Positions 7,513 through 14,860 of a stretch of DNA of 25,549 bases are shown here, piece by piece. The stretch is from Bacillota bacterium (GTDB lineage: Bacteria > Bacillota > Clostridia > Christensenellales > Aristaeellaceae), in assembly GCA_023421395.1 (NCBI GenBank), contig JAEZTL010000049.1, positions 1-25,549 on the forward strand. The letters are read 5' to 3'. The translations under genes and the position numbers were made by a program. Within the stretch, counting starts at the first letter, position 1, and every line of letters begins with the position of its first letter. The notes under the pieces are model-generated. The model searched no databases. It was not told where the DNA came from and saw only the letters and a program-made list of their open reading frames with translations.

Positions 7513-7541
7513 ATTATAGCCCCGCCGCGCCCTCCGGTCAA
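7513..7541 (-). promoter_or_regulatory. Near-consensus promoter of the GT1 glycosyltransferase gene
   Basis: On the minus strand TTGACC (7536-7541), a 17-nt GC-rich spacer and a perfect TATAAT (7513-7518) precede the gene by about 44 nt. This is one of the best promoter matches in the window. It suggests strong constitutive or simply regulated expression of this single gene. Confidence 0.8.
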
Positions 7542-7582
7542 CGGGATTGTTGGCGGGCCTGGAGGCTACGGCCCGTGCCCCA

Positions 7583-7620
7583 TAAGAGAACTGCCGCGCC
7601 GGGAAAACCCGATGCGGCAG
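7583..7620 (-). terminator. Rho-independent terminator of the pot operon
   Basis: A stem of CTGCCGC (7591-7597) with GCGGCAG (7614-7620) encloses an inner CGGG-AAAA-CCCG hairpin with a small AT/GC mismatch. On the minus strand it is followed by the T-rich tail TTCTCTTA (7583-7590). It lies about 50 nt beyond the potD stop. Confidence 0.65.
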
Positions 7621-7667
7621 ACCGTCCGTTTCTTATGGCGCGAAGGGCTCCGGGTTTAATACCCGCG

Positions 7668-8699
7668 TCAGCTGCGGATTTCCATCCAGATCTGGTCATA
7701 CTTCGCCATGTCCTCGGAGATGTCGTGGAAGAACTCGCAGCGGTCGATGACCTCCTGCGGCGGGTTGAGGGTGGCGTTGTTCTTCTCCTCGTCGGTCATC
7801 CCGTCCACCACGGCCTGGATGGGCGTGGAGTAGTAGATGTACTCCATGTTCATGCGGGCGACGTCCGGGCGGCACATGAAGTTGATGAACTGCTCGGCCA
7901 GCGCCTTGTTCTTCGAACCCTTGGGGATGCACATGCCGTCCACCCAGACGTTTGAACCCTCCTGGGGGACCACGTAGGCGAGGTCTTCGGACTGATCCAT
8001 CGCGTACAGCGCGTCTCCGGACCAGACCACCGCCATGGGCGCCTCGCCGGCCACCATCTTATCCTTGACCTCGTCCACCAGATAACCCTTCACGATGCCG
8101 TCGGCCTTCTGTTTGACGAGGAGCGCCTTGGCTGCGTCCAGCGCCGCCTGGTCGCGGGTGTTCATGGAGTAGCCCAGATATTTCAGCGCAACACCCAGCG
8201 AATCCCGGATAGAGTCCAGCATGAATACGCTCTTTTGGTTGGCGGGGTCAAAGATGGGCGCCCAGGAGTCGATCTCGCCGCTCATCATGGTGGTATTGTA
8301 CAGAAGGCCCACCGTGCCCCACATATAGGGGACGGAGTAGGCGCTGTCCGGATCGTAGTCCGGGGTTCTGAGCCAGTCCGATACGCCCTCGGCGTTGGGG
8401 ATGGCGGACTTGTCCAGTTCTTCCAGCAGGCCTTCCTTGATCATGCGCTCGATGATGTAGTCCGACGGGAAGATCACGTCATACTCCCCGGCGCCGCTGG
8501 AGATCTTGGCGTACATTTCCTCGTTGGTCGTGAAGTTGGCATACTTGACCTTGATGCCGGTCTCCTGCTCGAACATCGAAATGACCGATTCGTCGATGTA
8601 GTCGTACCAGTTGAACACCGTGATCGAACCTTCGGCCAGCGCGCCCGCGCAGAGGGACAGGGTCAGGAGAGCCAGCACCGCGGCGACGAGTTTTTTCAT
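7668..8699 (-). CDS. potD: Spermidine/putrescine ABC transporter substrate-binding protein PotD
   Basis: Encodes 343 aa, with GGAGGT 8 nt before ATG 8699. A signal peptide is present (MKK, hydrophobic core, cleavage likely after AGALA at about residue 22). A Cys sits in LSLCAG, but the position before it is Leu, so this is not a good lipobox and lipid anchoring is uncertain. The mature protein begins ITVFNWYDYIDESV, the usual start of PotD/PotF-type binding proteins, followed by EQETGIKVKYANFTTNEEMYAK and later DVIFPSDY. PotD captures spermidine or putrescine outside the membrane and delivers it to PotBC. As the last gene of the operon it follows potC by 24 nt and is followed by a terminator. 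The ligand (spermidine versus putrescine) cannot be told from the sequence. Confidence 0.94.
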   Translation of the reverse strand: MKKLVAAVLALLTLSLCAGALAEGSITVFNWYDYIDESVISMFEQETGIKVKYANFTTNEEMYAKISSGAGEYDVIFPSDYIIERMIKEGLLEELDKSAIPNAEGVSDWLRTPDYDPDSAYSVPYMWGTVGLLYNTTMMSGEIDSWAPIFDPANQKSVFMLDSIRDSLGVALKYLGYSMNTRDQAALDAAKALLVKQKADGIVKGYLVDEVKDKMVAGEAPMAVVWSGDALYAMDQSEDLAYVVPQEGSNVWVDGMCIPKGSKNKALAEQFINFMCRPDVARMNMEYIYYSTPIQAVVDGMTDEEKNNATLNPPQEVIDRCEFFHDISEDMAKYDQIWMEIRS

Positions 8700-8723
8700 T
8701 TCTGCATACCTCCGTAAATGGAA

Positions 8724-9494
8724 TCAGGATACGTTTTCAAGCGCGGAGCGCTTGTTGACGATCAGAAGAAGGATCAATACCGCCAGGAACATCAGCGTGG
8801 ACAGCGCGTAGATCGTGGGTTCGATGCCCTTGCGGGCGGCTGCGTAGATGATCATGGAGAGGTTGCGGTCCGTGTTGGAGGTGAAGTAGCTGATCACGAA
8901 ATCGTCCAGCGACATCGTAAACGCCAGGAGCGCCCCGGTTACCACGCCCGGCATGATCTGGGGCAGGATCACCTTGCGCACCGCCCTCATCGGCGGACAG
9001 CCCAAATCCAGCGCCGCTTCGTAGAGATTCACGTTCAGCTGCCGGAGTTTGGGCAGCACCGAAAAGAGAACGTAGGGCGTGTCGAAGGCGATGTGGGCCA
9101 GCAGCATCGTGCCGTAGCCCAGCGGGACCTTCACAAATACGAACATCAGCATCAGCGATACGCCCGTCACGATGTCCGGTGTGGTCATGGGCAGGTAGGA
9201 GATGCTCATGATCAGGTTGGCGCTTCGGGCGCGCATCGCGTGAATGCCGATGGCGGCCAGCGTGCCCAGCACCGTGGCCACCGCCGTGGCGATCAGCGCG
9301 ATCAGGATCGTCATGTACAGGACCTGCATGATGTCCGCCCGGGTGAAGAGCCGCTCGTACCATTGCAGCGAAAAACCACCCCACTTGGCGCGGGATTTCG
9401 ACGCGTTGAAGGAGAGGATGATCATCACCACGATGGGGGAGTACAGAAAGGTGAGCAGAAGGCCCAGGTACGTGCCCCGCAGGAACTTTCTCAC
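8724..9494 (-). CDS. potC: Spermidine/putrescine ABC transporter permease PotC
   Basis: Encodes 256 aa from a GTG at 9492-9494 that overlaps the potB stop (GTGA); GGGAG lies 9 nt upstream. It is a polytopic inner-membrane protein of the BPD-type permease family with about six helices. The EAA loop that contacts the ATPase is visible as YEAALDLGCPPMRAVRKVILPQIMPG (about residues 158-183). The N-terminal segment LYSPIVVMIILSFN is typical of PotC. It forms the translocation channel with PotB and is energised by PotA. Length is as expected for the family. The overlap predicts translational coupling and balanced dosage. Confidence 0.94.
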   Translation of the reverse strand: MRKFLRGTYLGLLLTFLYSPIVVMIILSFNASKSRAKWGGFSLQWYERLFTRADIMQVLYMTILIALIATAVATVLGTLAAIGIHAMRARSANLIMSISYLPMTTPDIVTGVSLMLMFVFVKVPLGYGTMLLAHIAFDTPYVLFSVLPKLRQLNVNLYEAALDLGCPPMRAVRKVILPQIMPGVVTGALLAFTMSLDDFVISYFTSNTDRNLSMIIYAAARKGIEPTIYALSTLMFLAVLILLLIVNKRSALENVS

Positions 9495-10303
9495 CAGGCG
9501 CCACTCCCTTCCTTTTTGGGGTCGATCCGGTTCAGAAGCCCGATGGACGCGATGATCAGCACCATCATCACCAGCGAAAGCGCCGAGCCGAAGCTCCAGT
9601 CGTTGGCCTCGAGAAACTGGCGCTCGATGATGTCGCCGAAGAGCCAGAAGTTGCCGCTGCCCAGAAGGCGCGAGATCGCGAACGTCGTTACCGCGGGCAT
9701 GAACACCATCGTGATCCCGGAGACCACGCCCGGCATCGAAAGGGGCAGCACCACCCGGCGAAACACGTTCACCGGATTCGCGCCCAAGTCTTCCGCCGCT
9801 TCGATGATGCGCTCGTCCATTTTCTTGAGCGCCGTATAGATCGGAAGGATCATGAACGGCACGAAGTTATAGACCATGCCGGTCAGCACCGCGCCCTCGG
9901 TGCCGATCATTGAAAGCGGCTGCATCCCCAGGCGCTTCAAAACCTGGTTGATGATGCCGCTGTCCTCCATGAGGGACATCATCGCGTAGGTGCGCAGGAG
10001 GAAGTTCATCCACATCGGCAAAAGGATCAGCACGAACAGCGTCTGATTCTTGGAAAAATCCTTGCTGGCGAGGAAGTAGGCGGCGGGGTAGCCCACGATC
10101 AGACAGATGGCCGTGCAGTAGACCGCAAGGTACAGGCTCCGCCACAATACGCCCAGGTAGGTGGGGGCCGCGAACTTCTGCAGGTTGGCCAGCGTGAAAC
10201 CCGCGTCGCCCTTGAACGCGAAGTACACCACGAACAAAAGGGGCGCCACCGTGAACAGCGCCATCCAGACCACGTAGGGCCCCGCGAAGGCGCTGCGCTT
10301 CAT
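9491..10303 (-). CDS. potB: Spermidine/putrescine ABC transporter permease PotB
   Basis: Encodes 270 aa. ATG at 10301-10303 overlaps the potA stop (ATGA), with GGAGG 7 nt upstream. About six hydrophobic segments are seen. The EAA loop is EAAEDLGANPVNVFRRVVLPLSMPG, which sits against the PotA ATPase. The start MKRSAFAGPYVVWMALFTVAPLLFVVYFAF and the segment LPMWMNFLLRTYAM are characteristic of PotB. It is the partner of PotC in the membrane channel, and gene order A-B-C-D matches the classical operon. Confidence 0.94.
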   Translation of the reverse strand: MKRSAFAGPYVVWMALFTVAPLLFVVYFAFKGDAGFTLANLQKFAAPTYLGVLWRSLYLAVYCTAICLIVGYPAAYFLASKDFSKNQTLFVLILLPMWMNFLLRTYAMMSLMEDSGIINQVLKRLGMQPLSMIGTEGAVLTGMVYNFVPFMILPIYTALKKMDERIIEAAEDLGANPVNVFRRVVLPLSMPGVVSGITMVFMPAVTTFAISRLLGSGNFWLFGDIIERQFLEANDWSFGSALSLVMMVLIIASIGLLNRIDPKKEGSGAW

Positions 10304-11361
10304 GCGGTTGCCTCCATCTTCTGCCGCCGCATGATGTGCATGTTGAACGGCACGATCGATAGGCCCACGGTGGAACCTGCCGGCTGCATGGTGGTGGAAT
10401 GCACCTTCCAGTCGAAGCCGCCGGCGGAAATCATCATCTCGTAGTGGACGCCTTTAAAAAGGACGCTTTTGACCTCGCCGGTCAGCATGCCCACGTCCTC
10501 GCCCACCAGCATGATGTCCTCCGGTCGCACCACCACGTCCACCGGCTGGTTGATGCCAAAACCCGAGTCCACGCAGGGGAACTTTTCGCCGCACATCTCG
10601 ACCAGCTCGTCCGCAAGCATAACGCCGGGCAGGATGTTGCTCTCGCCGATGAAGTCCGCGACGAAGGCGTTCTTGGGCTCGTCGTAGATGCGCTTGGGGT
10701 CGCCCACCTGCTGAATGCGGCCTTCGTTCATGACCACGATGGTGTCGGACATGGTGAGGGCTTCCTCCTGGTCGTGGGTGACGAAGATGAAGGTGATGCC
10801 CAGTTCCTGCTGCATGCTTTTCAGCTCCAACTGCATCTCCTTCCGCAGCTTCAGGTCCAGCGCGCCGAGTGGTTCGTCCAGGAGCAGCACCTCCGGTTCG
10901 TTGACCAGCGCCCGCGCGATGGCGATGCGCTGCTGCTGCCCTCCGGAAAGGGAGTCCACCGCGCGCTTTTCATAGCCGGCCATCTTGACCAGCTTCAGCA
11001 TACGCGTGACGCGCTTATCGATCTCGCTCCGGCTCATCTTCTTGAGCTTGAGGCCGAAGGCGATGTTGTCGAAGACGTTCAGGTGCGGGAACAGCGCGTA
11101 CTTCTGAAAAACCGTGTTGACGCGCCGCTTGAAGGGCGGGACGGACGCGATGTCCTTGCCCTCGAACAGAAGCGTACCCTCGGTTGGATATTCGAAGCCC
11201 GCGATGATGCGCAGCATCGTGGTCTTGCCGCAGCCCGAGGGGCCCAAAAGCGTCACGAATTCCCGCTTGCGAATGTAGAGGTTAATGTCCGCCAGCGCCG
11301 CGGCGCCGTCAAATTCCTTCGAAATGCCAATCAGCTCAATCAGCCGCGTATCTTCAATCAT
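10300..11361 (-). CDS. potA: Spermidine/putrescine ABC transporter ATP-binding protein PotA
   Basis: Encodes 353 aa from ATG 11361, with AAAGGGG about 8 nt upstream. ATPase motifs in order are Walker A GPSGCGKT (40-47), Q-loop Gln86, signature LSGGQ (138-142), Walker B EVLLLDEP (about 157-164) and the switch His196 in FVTHDQEE. The C-terminal part (about 235-353) is a TOBE-type regulatory domain with VVRPEDIMLV and VLFKGVHYEM. It hydrolyses ATP at the cytoplasmic face to drive polyamine import through PotBC. It follows the regulator gene by 24 nt and overlaps potB by 4 nt. The order, motifs and length all support PotA over other MalK-like ATPases. Confidence 0.95.
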   Translation of the reverse strand: MIEDTRLIELIGISKEFDGAAALADINLYIRKREFVTLLGPSGCGKTTMLRIIAGFEYPTEGTLLFEGKDIASVPPFKRRVNTVFQKYALFPHLNVFDNIAFGLKLKKMSRSEIDKRVTRMLKLVKMAGYEKRAVDSLSGGQQQRIAIARALVNEPEVLLLDEPLGALDLKLRKEMQLELKSMQQELGITFIFVTHDQEEALTMSDTIVVMNEGRIQQVGDPKRIYDEPKNAFVADFIGESNILPGVMLADELVEMCGEKFPCVDSGFGINQPVDVVVRPEDIMLVGEDVGMLTGEVKSVLFKGVHYEMMISAGGFDWKVHSTTMQPAGSTVGLSIVPFNMHIMRRQKMEATA

Positions 11362-11385
11362 GGCCCATGCCCCTTTGCTTTCGAA

Positions 11386-11928
11386 TCAGAAACTGGGCGG
11401 CGTCGCTACCCACAATACGCGAGCCATCGTCTTTGCGGGGTTGACCAGCTTGTGCACCGCCGTGGGCTCGTAATAGAAGCTCTCGTCCTTGCGGGCGCGG
11501 AGGGTCCGATCGCCCAGCACGATCTGGATGCCGCCGGAGAGCACATAGCCGAATTCCTCACCCTCGTGGGGGTCATCCTCCTCGGTTTCGCCGCCCGGGC
11601 CGATTTCCACCAGGATCGGCTCCATGCGGTTTTTCTGCGCGCTGGGCACCAGCCAGCGGATGGAGCCCTTCAGGCCCTCGTCGTCAAATTTTGCGAAGGT
11701 GTCCGCCTCGGAGAACACCAGCTTCTTTTCGGCCTTTTCGCTGAAAAACTGCGCGAGGTCGGTGCCCAGGCATTCCAGCACATCCACCAGCGTGGCGATC
11801 GACGGACTTGTCAGGTCTCGCTCCAAAAGCGATATGAAGCCTTTTGACAGCTCGCAGCGGTCGGCCACCTCCTCTTGGGTGAGGCCGCGCGTAAGCCGGA
11901 GCCGCTTGATCTTCTCGCCGATTTTCAT
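11386..11928 (-). CDS. XRE-family regulator with C-terminal cupin domain, polyamine-type (PotR/PuuR-like)
   Basis: Encodes 180 aa from ATG 11928, with GGAGG 7 nt upstream. The N-terminal helix-turn-helix (about 5-60) reads IGEKIKRLRLTRGLTQEEVADRCELSKGFISLLERD. The C-terminal cupin barrel (about 108-176) holds HEGEEFGYVLSGGIQIVLG and YYEPTAVHKLVNP. The same architecture occurs in PuuR and in the regulator that heads potRABCD operons in Firmicutes. The cupin would sense a polyamine or metabolite. As the first gene of the operon, it probably controls its own promoter: a perfect 15-bp palindrome overlaps the -10 element 43-58 nt upstream of its start. Repressor versus activator is not shown, but operator position favours repression. 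Confidence 0.92.
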   Translation of the reverse strand: MKIGEKIKRLRLTRGLTQEEVADRCELSKGFISLLERDLTSPSIATLVDVLECLGTDLAQFFSEKAEKKLVFSEADTFAKFDDEGLKGSIRWLVPSAQKNRMEPILVEIGPGGETEEDDPHEGEEFGYVLSGGIQIVLGDRTLRARKDESFYYEPTAVHKLVNPAKTMARVLWVATPPSF

Positions 11929-11971
11929 GGGGTGTCCTCCCGGCCGAGTTTAAAATAATAAACAAACAAAC

Positions 11972-11986
11972 GGTTTATATTAAACC
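11972..11986. promoter_or_regulatory. Operator-like palindrome overlapping the pot operon -10
   Basis: GGTTTA-TAT-TAAACC is a perfect 6+6 inverted repeat with a 3-nt centre. It covers the -10 hexamer of the pot promoter. It is the most likely binding site for the XRE-cupin regulator encoded immediately downstream. Binding there would block polymerase. The assignment to this regulator is an inference. Confidence 0.6.
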
Positions 11987-12007
11987 AAACGCGGCGGGTT
12001 TTGTCAA
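11979..12007 (-). promoter_or_regulatory. Consensus promoter of the potRABCD operon
   Basis: On the minus strand a perfect TTGACA (12002-12007), a 17-nt spacer and TTTAAT (11979-11984, five of six consensus bases) precede the regulator gene. The predicted leader is about 45 nt. The remaining gap up to 12188 contains no gene. It does hold two perfect GC-rich 14-bp palindromes, at 12081-12094 and 12100-12113. Confidence 0.8.
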
Positions 12008-12115
12008 TTGTTTTGGGGATGCGGAAGCGTTAAATATTATGCGACCCAAAGTTTAGTATTGTAAACGGGAGCGGGCTTGGCGCCGCGCGCGGCGGCGCTC
12101 CCCGGCGCCGGGGCC

Positions 12116-12145
12116 TTGACGCCGGAGGGGACCGCGTGATAGAGT
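12116..12145 (+). promoter_or_regulatory. Possible promoter of the GT2 glycosyltransferase gene
   Basis: TTGACG (12116-12121), an 18-nt spacer and TAGAGT (12140-12145) lie about 45 nt before the start codon at 12189. A perfect 14-bp palindrome, CCCCGGCGCCGGGG (12100-12113), sits just upstream of the -35. Matches are moderate. Confidence 0.45.
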
Positions 12146-12188
12146 ATTTCAGTACACAGCGCATCACTTTACGCAAAGGAGTCCAGCC

Positions 12189-13100
12189 ATGCAGCCGCTC
12201 GTCAGCATCATCATCCCCAGCTTTAGCCGCCCGGCGGCGTTCGTCCGACGCGCGATTGATTCCGCGCTGAATCAGACCTACGAAAACATCGAAATCGTCG
12301 TGGTGGACGACAACCCTCCGGGTTCCCCCGCCCGGGCGGCGCTTTCCGCGCTGCTCGCGGAATACGCGGAGGCTTCGCGGGTGCGCGCGGTGGTCAACCC
12401 CGTCAACCTGGGCGGGTCCGAGGCCCGGAACGAGGGCGTAAAGGCCGCCCGGGGCGAGTATCTGGCGTTTCTCGACGACGACGACGAGTTCCGCCCGGAA
12501 AAGACGGCGGCACAGATGGCGCTGATGCTGGAAAAGGATCTGGACATGAGCTTTTCCGACTTTAAACTGGTGGACGACGGCGGCCGCGTGATGGACTACC
12601 GCGAGTTCCACGACATCCCCGCCTTCGACCGGGATTCGCTCCTCAAATACCACATGCTGCGCCATATGACCGGCACCACCACCTTCATGTACCGCGCGGA
12701 GGCGCTCCGGCGCATCGGCGGCTTTCAGCGGGCGGCCACCGGGCAGGAATTCTACCTGATGCAGCGCACCATTGAACAGGGACTCAAAATCGGGTACCTT
12801 CCAGGTGATTACATCGTCGCCCACTACCACGACGAGGGGCGCATCTCTTCCGGCCCCGGCAAGGTGAAGGGCGAAAACGCGCTGTACGCCTTTAAAAAGG
12901 AGTACTTTGACCGGCTGACGGGCCGGGAGCGCCGCTTCATCCGGTTCCGCCACTGGGCGGTGCTCACGGTGGTGTACCTTCGGGATCGGCGCATTTTTCC
13001 GATGCTGGGCGCGGCGGCCATGATGTGCCTGACGTCCCCCGGCGATGTGTTCCGGGAGGGGATGCGGTTTCTCAGGGGGCGGCTTCGCCATAAAACGTGA
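12189..13100 (+). CDS. GT2-family (GT-A fold) glycosyltransferase
   Basis: Encodes 303 aa from ATG 12189, with AAAGGAG 7 nt upstream. The N-terminal nucleotide-sugar domain is clear: VSIIIPSFSRP (5-15), AIDSALNQTYENIEIVVVDD with the first Asp pair at 40-41, NLGGSEARNEGVKAARGEY (73-91), and the metal-binding cluster DDDDE at 96-100. The GQEFYLMQRTIEQG segment around 190-205 resembles the acceptor-side ED/QxxRW-type region of family 2. No convincing membrane helix is present, so it should act at the cytoplasmic face on a cell-wall, capsule or lipid acceptor. Substrate cannot be assigned. It is a single gene with its own terminator, divergent from the pot operon. Confidence 0.9.
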   Translation: MQPLVSIIIPSFSRPAAFVRRAIDSALNQTYENIEIVVVDDNPPGSPARAALSALLAEYAEASRVRAVVNPVNLGGSEARNEGVKAARGEYLAFLDDDDEFRPEKTAAQMALMLEKDLDMSFSDFKLVDDGGRVMDYREFHDIPAFDRDSLLKYHMLRHMTGTTTFMYRAEALRRIGGFQRAATGQEFYLMQRTIEQGLKIGYLPGDYIVAHYHDEGRISSGPGKVKGENALYAFKKEYFDRLTGRERRFIRFRHWAVLTVVYLRDRRIFPMLGAAAMMCLTSPGDVFREGMRFLRGRLRHKT

Positions 13101-13108
13101 CCGGCTCG

Positions 13109-13138
13109 CCGCCCTCTCGCGCGGGAGGGTGGTTTTTT
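13109..13138 (+). terminator. Rho-independent terminator of the GT2 gene
   Basis: CCGCCCTC (13109-13116) pairs with GAGGGTGG (13125-13132), including one G-T pair. The stem extends inward to a GCGC loop and is followed by six T (13133-13138). It begins 9 nt after the stop codon. Confidence 0.85.
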
Positions 13139-13221
13139 GCGCCTTATCTGACCCGCCCCAACCCCGGCGTCCCGCCCGGTTGTTCAATACGCGACCGGTC
13201 GGAAGAAGTACGGAGGAAGGC

Positions 13222-13449
13222 ATGGCAAGCGACGAATTTGCACGGCGCTTGATCGCCGTGCCGACCCTGCCCGGGGGCGTCACGAACTGCTGGGAGAAGA
13301 ACTGCGACGAGGCATGCTTGATCCATATGCAATGGTTCGTTCCAGAAAGAAGCGCCCGGAGCGGGAACGCTCCGGGCGCTTTTCAATGGGGTAACGGGGT
13401 TACTTCAAATGAAAAGCCTCTTCGATGGCGTCGACCTCTTCCGGGCTGA
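13222..13449 (+). CDS. Doubtful small ORF with a Gly-Gly site and three clustered Cys
   Basis: ATG 13222 follows a good GGAGG by about 6 nt. The first 39 residues have an acidic start (MASDEF), then LPGGVTNCWEKNC and DEACLIHMQWF. The layout recalls a leader ending in a double Gly followed by a short Cys-containing core (C-x4-C-x3-C). Against this, the frame has no stop before the terminator hairpin at 13351-13380. It runs on antisense into the aldolase gene to 13449, giving 75 aa. No export or modification genes are near and no clear promoter was found. It may be a gene remnant or chance. The remainder of 13139-13350 shows nothing else. Confidence 0.25.
   Translation: MASDEFARRLIAVPTLPGGVTNCWEKNCDEACLIHMQWFVPERSARSGNAPGAFQWGNGVTSNEKPLRWRRPLPG
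13351..13383. terminator. Bidirectional terminator downstream of the class II aldolase gene
   Basis: A perfect 13-bp stem (13351-13363 with 13368-13380) with a GGAA loop has a TTTT run on the plus side and a T-rich tail (TCTTTCTGG) on the minus side. It lies about 20 nt past the stop codon of the minus-strand aldolase gene. Confidence 0.8.
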
Positions 13450-14689
13450 TGGGCACCACCTTGCCCAGGTCCTTGGAGGCGATGACCGCGGCGGCGCTGT
13501 ACTCCAGTACCTCCAGCCGGTCGAAGGCGTTTAAGAGCGTCGTGCCGGATACGATGGCGCACTGGTTGTTGACGATGATGACCGGCGACGAGGCGGAGAA
13601 GGTGTGGGCGGTGCCTTCGACATCCAGGGTGCTGGCGGCGTAGGGCAGCCGCGGCACATTGCGCAGCATGATGTAGCTCTCCGGAATCAGCCGGGAATCA
13701 AAATCCACGTCGGTCACCGCGAAGGCCATGATGGCCGGCGGATGGGCGATGATCACCGAACCGATCTCCGGGTGCAGCGCGTAGATGCGCTCGTGGAGCA
13801 GCGCCGAGCGGCTTGGGGTCTTGCCGGTTTCGCACATGCCGCCCTTGATGCGCACGATATCCTCGATGTCCAGGTACATTCTGTCCTTCATGTAGGGCGT
13901 GATCAGGAAGGAGCCGTCGCTGAGCCGCTGTGAGAAGGTGCCCTGGGTGCTGGTGAACAGCTTCTGGTCGTAGGCTCTGTGGATCAGCTGGCACAGATCG
14001 CGGCGGGCGGCGCGTTCCTCGCTGGAGACGGCGCCGGGCACGAAGGCGTCCATCGGCGGGTGGGCCTTGGAGCTGTCCAGCTGGATGTCGGCATCTGTCA
14101 GCGAGCGGGGCGCGCCCAGCTTGTTGGCGTCGATCTCCAGGCGGCCGCAAAAGTCCAGCGTCTCAAAAGCCATGAACGCGCGAAACACGTCCTTGCCGCC
14201 GCACACTACCCCGTGGTTTTCCAAAAGCACTGTGTTGTGGCCCTTTTCAAATTCCAGCGCGATGTTTTTGCCCAGTTGTTCGCTGCCCGGCACGTCGTAC
14301 TTCGCCATGCCCACGACGCCGCACACCAGCGCGGCGTTTGGCACCAGGTGAACGTTGGGGATCTGCCGCGCCAGCGAAAACGCCACCAGCGCGGGCGGAT
14401 GCGCGTGGACAATGCCTTTGAGGTCCGGCCGCGCCAGATAGATCCGCTTGTGGAAGGGCAGCTCCACCGACGGCTTGTGAGGGCCGATCAGCGTCCCGTC
14501 GGGCTTGACCTGAATGATGTCGTTTCGCGTCAGGCTCGCCTTATCGATGCCTGACGGCGTGATCCAGATATCGCCGTTATCGTCCCGAACGGACAGATTT
14601 CCGCCCGATGTCGTCGTCATCCCATAGTGATAGATGCGGCCCATCAGCATGACCAGCTGATCCGCGGGATGCAATAAGTCAAACCGCAT
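13400..14689 (-). CDS. Tandem class II aldolase/adducin-domain protein with a degenerate second domain
   Basis: Encodes 429 aa from ATG 14687-14689 (GGAGG 10 nt upstream; an ATG two codons earlier is an alternative). Two class II aldolase domains are fused. Domain 1 (about 6-200) has TTSGGNLSVR, WITPSGID, Glu76 and the metal triad His95, His97 (VHAHPP) and His159 (ENHGVV). This fits fuculose/rhamnulose/ribulose-phosphate-type aldolases or epimerases. Domain 2 (about 222-415) has the same fold signatures (STQGTFSQRL, LITPYMKDR, IIAHPPAIMAF). The first His of HxH is Ile314, however, and ENHG is NNQC, with Gln376 in place of His. Single-domain members are about 210-230 aa, so this is a duplication with one probably inactive half. 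It is monocistronic. The substrate is unknown; a sugar-phosphate or ketose is likely. Confidence 0.88.
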   Translation of the reverse strand: MRFDLLHPADQLVMLMGRIYHYGMTTTSGGNLSVRDDNGDIWITPSGIDKASLTRNDIIQVKPDGTLIGPHKPSVELPFHKRIYLARPDLKGIVHAHPPALVAFSLARQIPNVHLVPNAALVCGVVGMAKYDVPGSEQLGKNIALEFEKGHNTVLLENHGVVCGGKDVFRAFMAFETLDFCGRLEIDANKLGAPRSLTDADIQLDSSKAHPPMDAFVPGAVSSEERAARRDLCQLIHRAYDQKLFTSTQGTFSQRLSDGSFLITPYMKDRMYLDIEDIVRIKGGMCETGKTPSRSALLHERIYALHPEIGSVIIAHPPAIMAFAVTDVDFDSRLIPESYIMLRNVPRLPYAASTLDVEGTAHTFSASSPVIIVNNQCAIVSGTTLLNAFDRLEVLEYSAAAVIASKDLGKVVPISPEEVDAIEEAFHLK

Positions 14690-14740
14690 GCCCATGCCCC
14701 CTCCCAAACCCTTACGCTTCGTCCAACATATAGTATTTCG

Positions 14741-14769
14741 GCGTCGGCTATCCGAATTCCTGCCGACGC
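14741..14769. promoter_or_regulatory. Inverted repeat in the leader region of the class II aldolase gene
   Basis: GCGTCGGC (14741-14748) and GCCGACGC (14762-14769) form an 8-bp perfect inverted repeat around a 13-nt AT-rich centre, about 50-80 nt upstream of the aldolase start. It may be an operator or a leader hairpin. The T-run on the minus strand lies upstream of the hairpin, so it is not a simple terminator for the aldolase gene. Confidence 0.4.
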
Positions 14770-14839
14770 GAAAAAAGCGATTGGCTGCCGAAAAATGGAA
14801 TATTCTGGGAACGAGCGGGAATTGTGCAATTTGACGAAA

Positions 14840-14860
14840 ATATGCATTCAAAATGCATAT
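14840..14860. promoter_or_regulatory. Operator-like palindrome in the divergent intergenic region
   Basis: ATATGCATT-CAA-AATGCATAT is a perfect 9+9 inverted repeat with a 3-nt centre. A TTGACG (14831-14836) lies 3 nt before it. It sits in the AT-rich 305-nt gap between the aldolase gene and the 15001 gene. No convincing full promoter was found for either gene in that gap, and no ORF worth calling was seen. Confidence 0.5.

Noticed and set aside
12067..12113. Terminator or riboswitch in the GC-rich palindromes upstream of the GT2 gene
   Set aside because: No T-run follows, the palindromes lie upstream of the likely promoter, and no known riboswitch core is visible.
12030..13283. 417-codon minus-strand open frame opposite the GT2 gene
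   Set aside because: The plus strand encodes an intact GT2 domain with DDDDE; the antisense product shows no recognisable motif.
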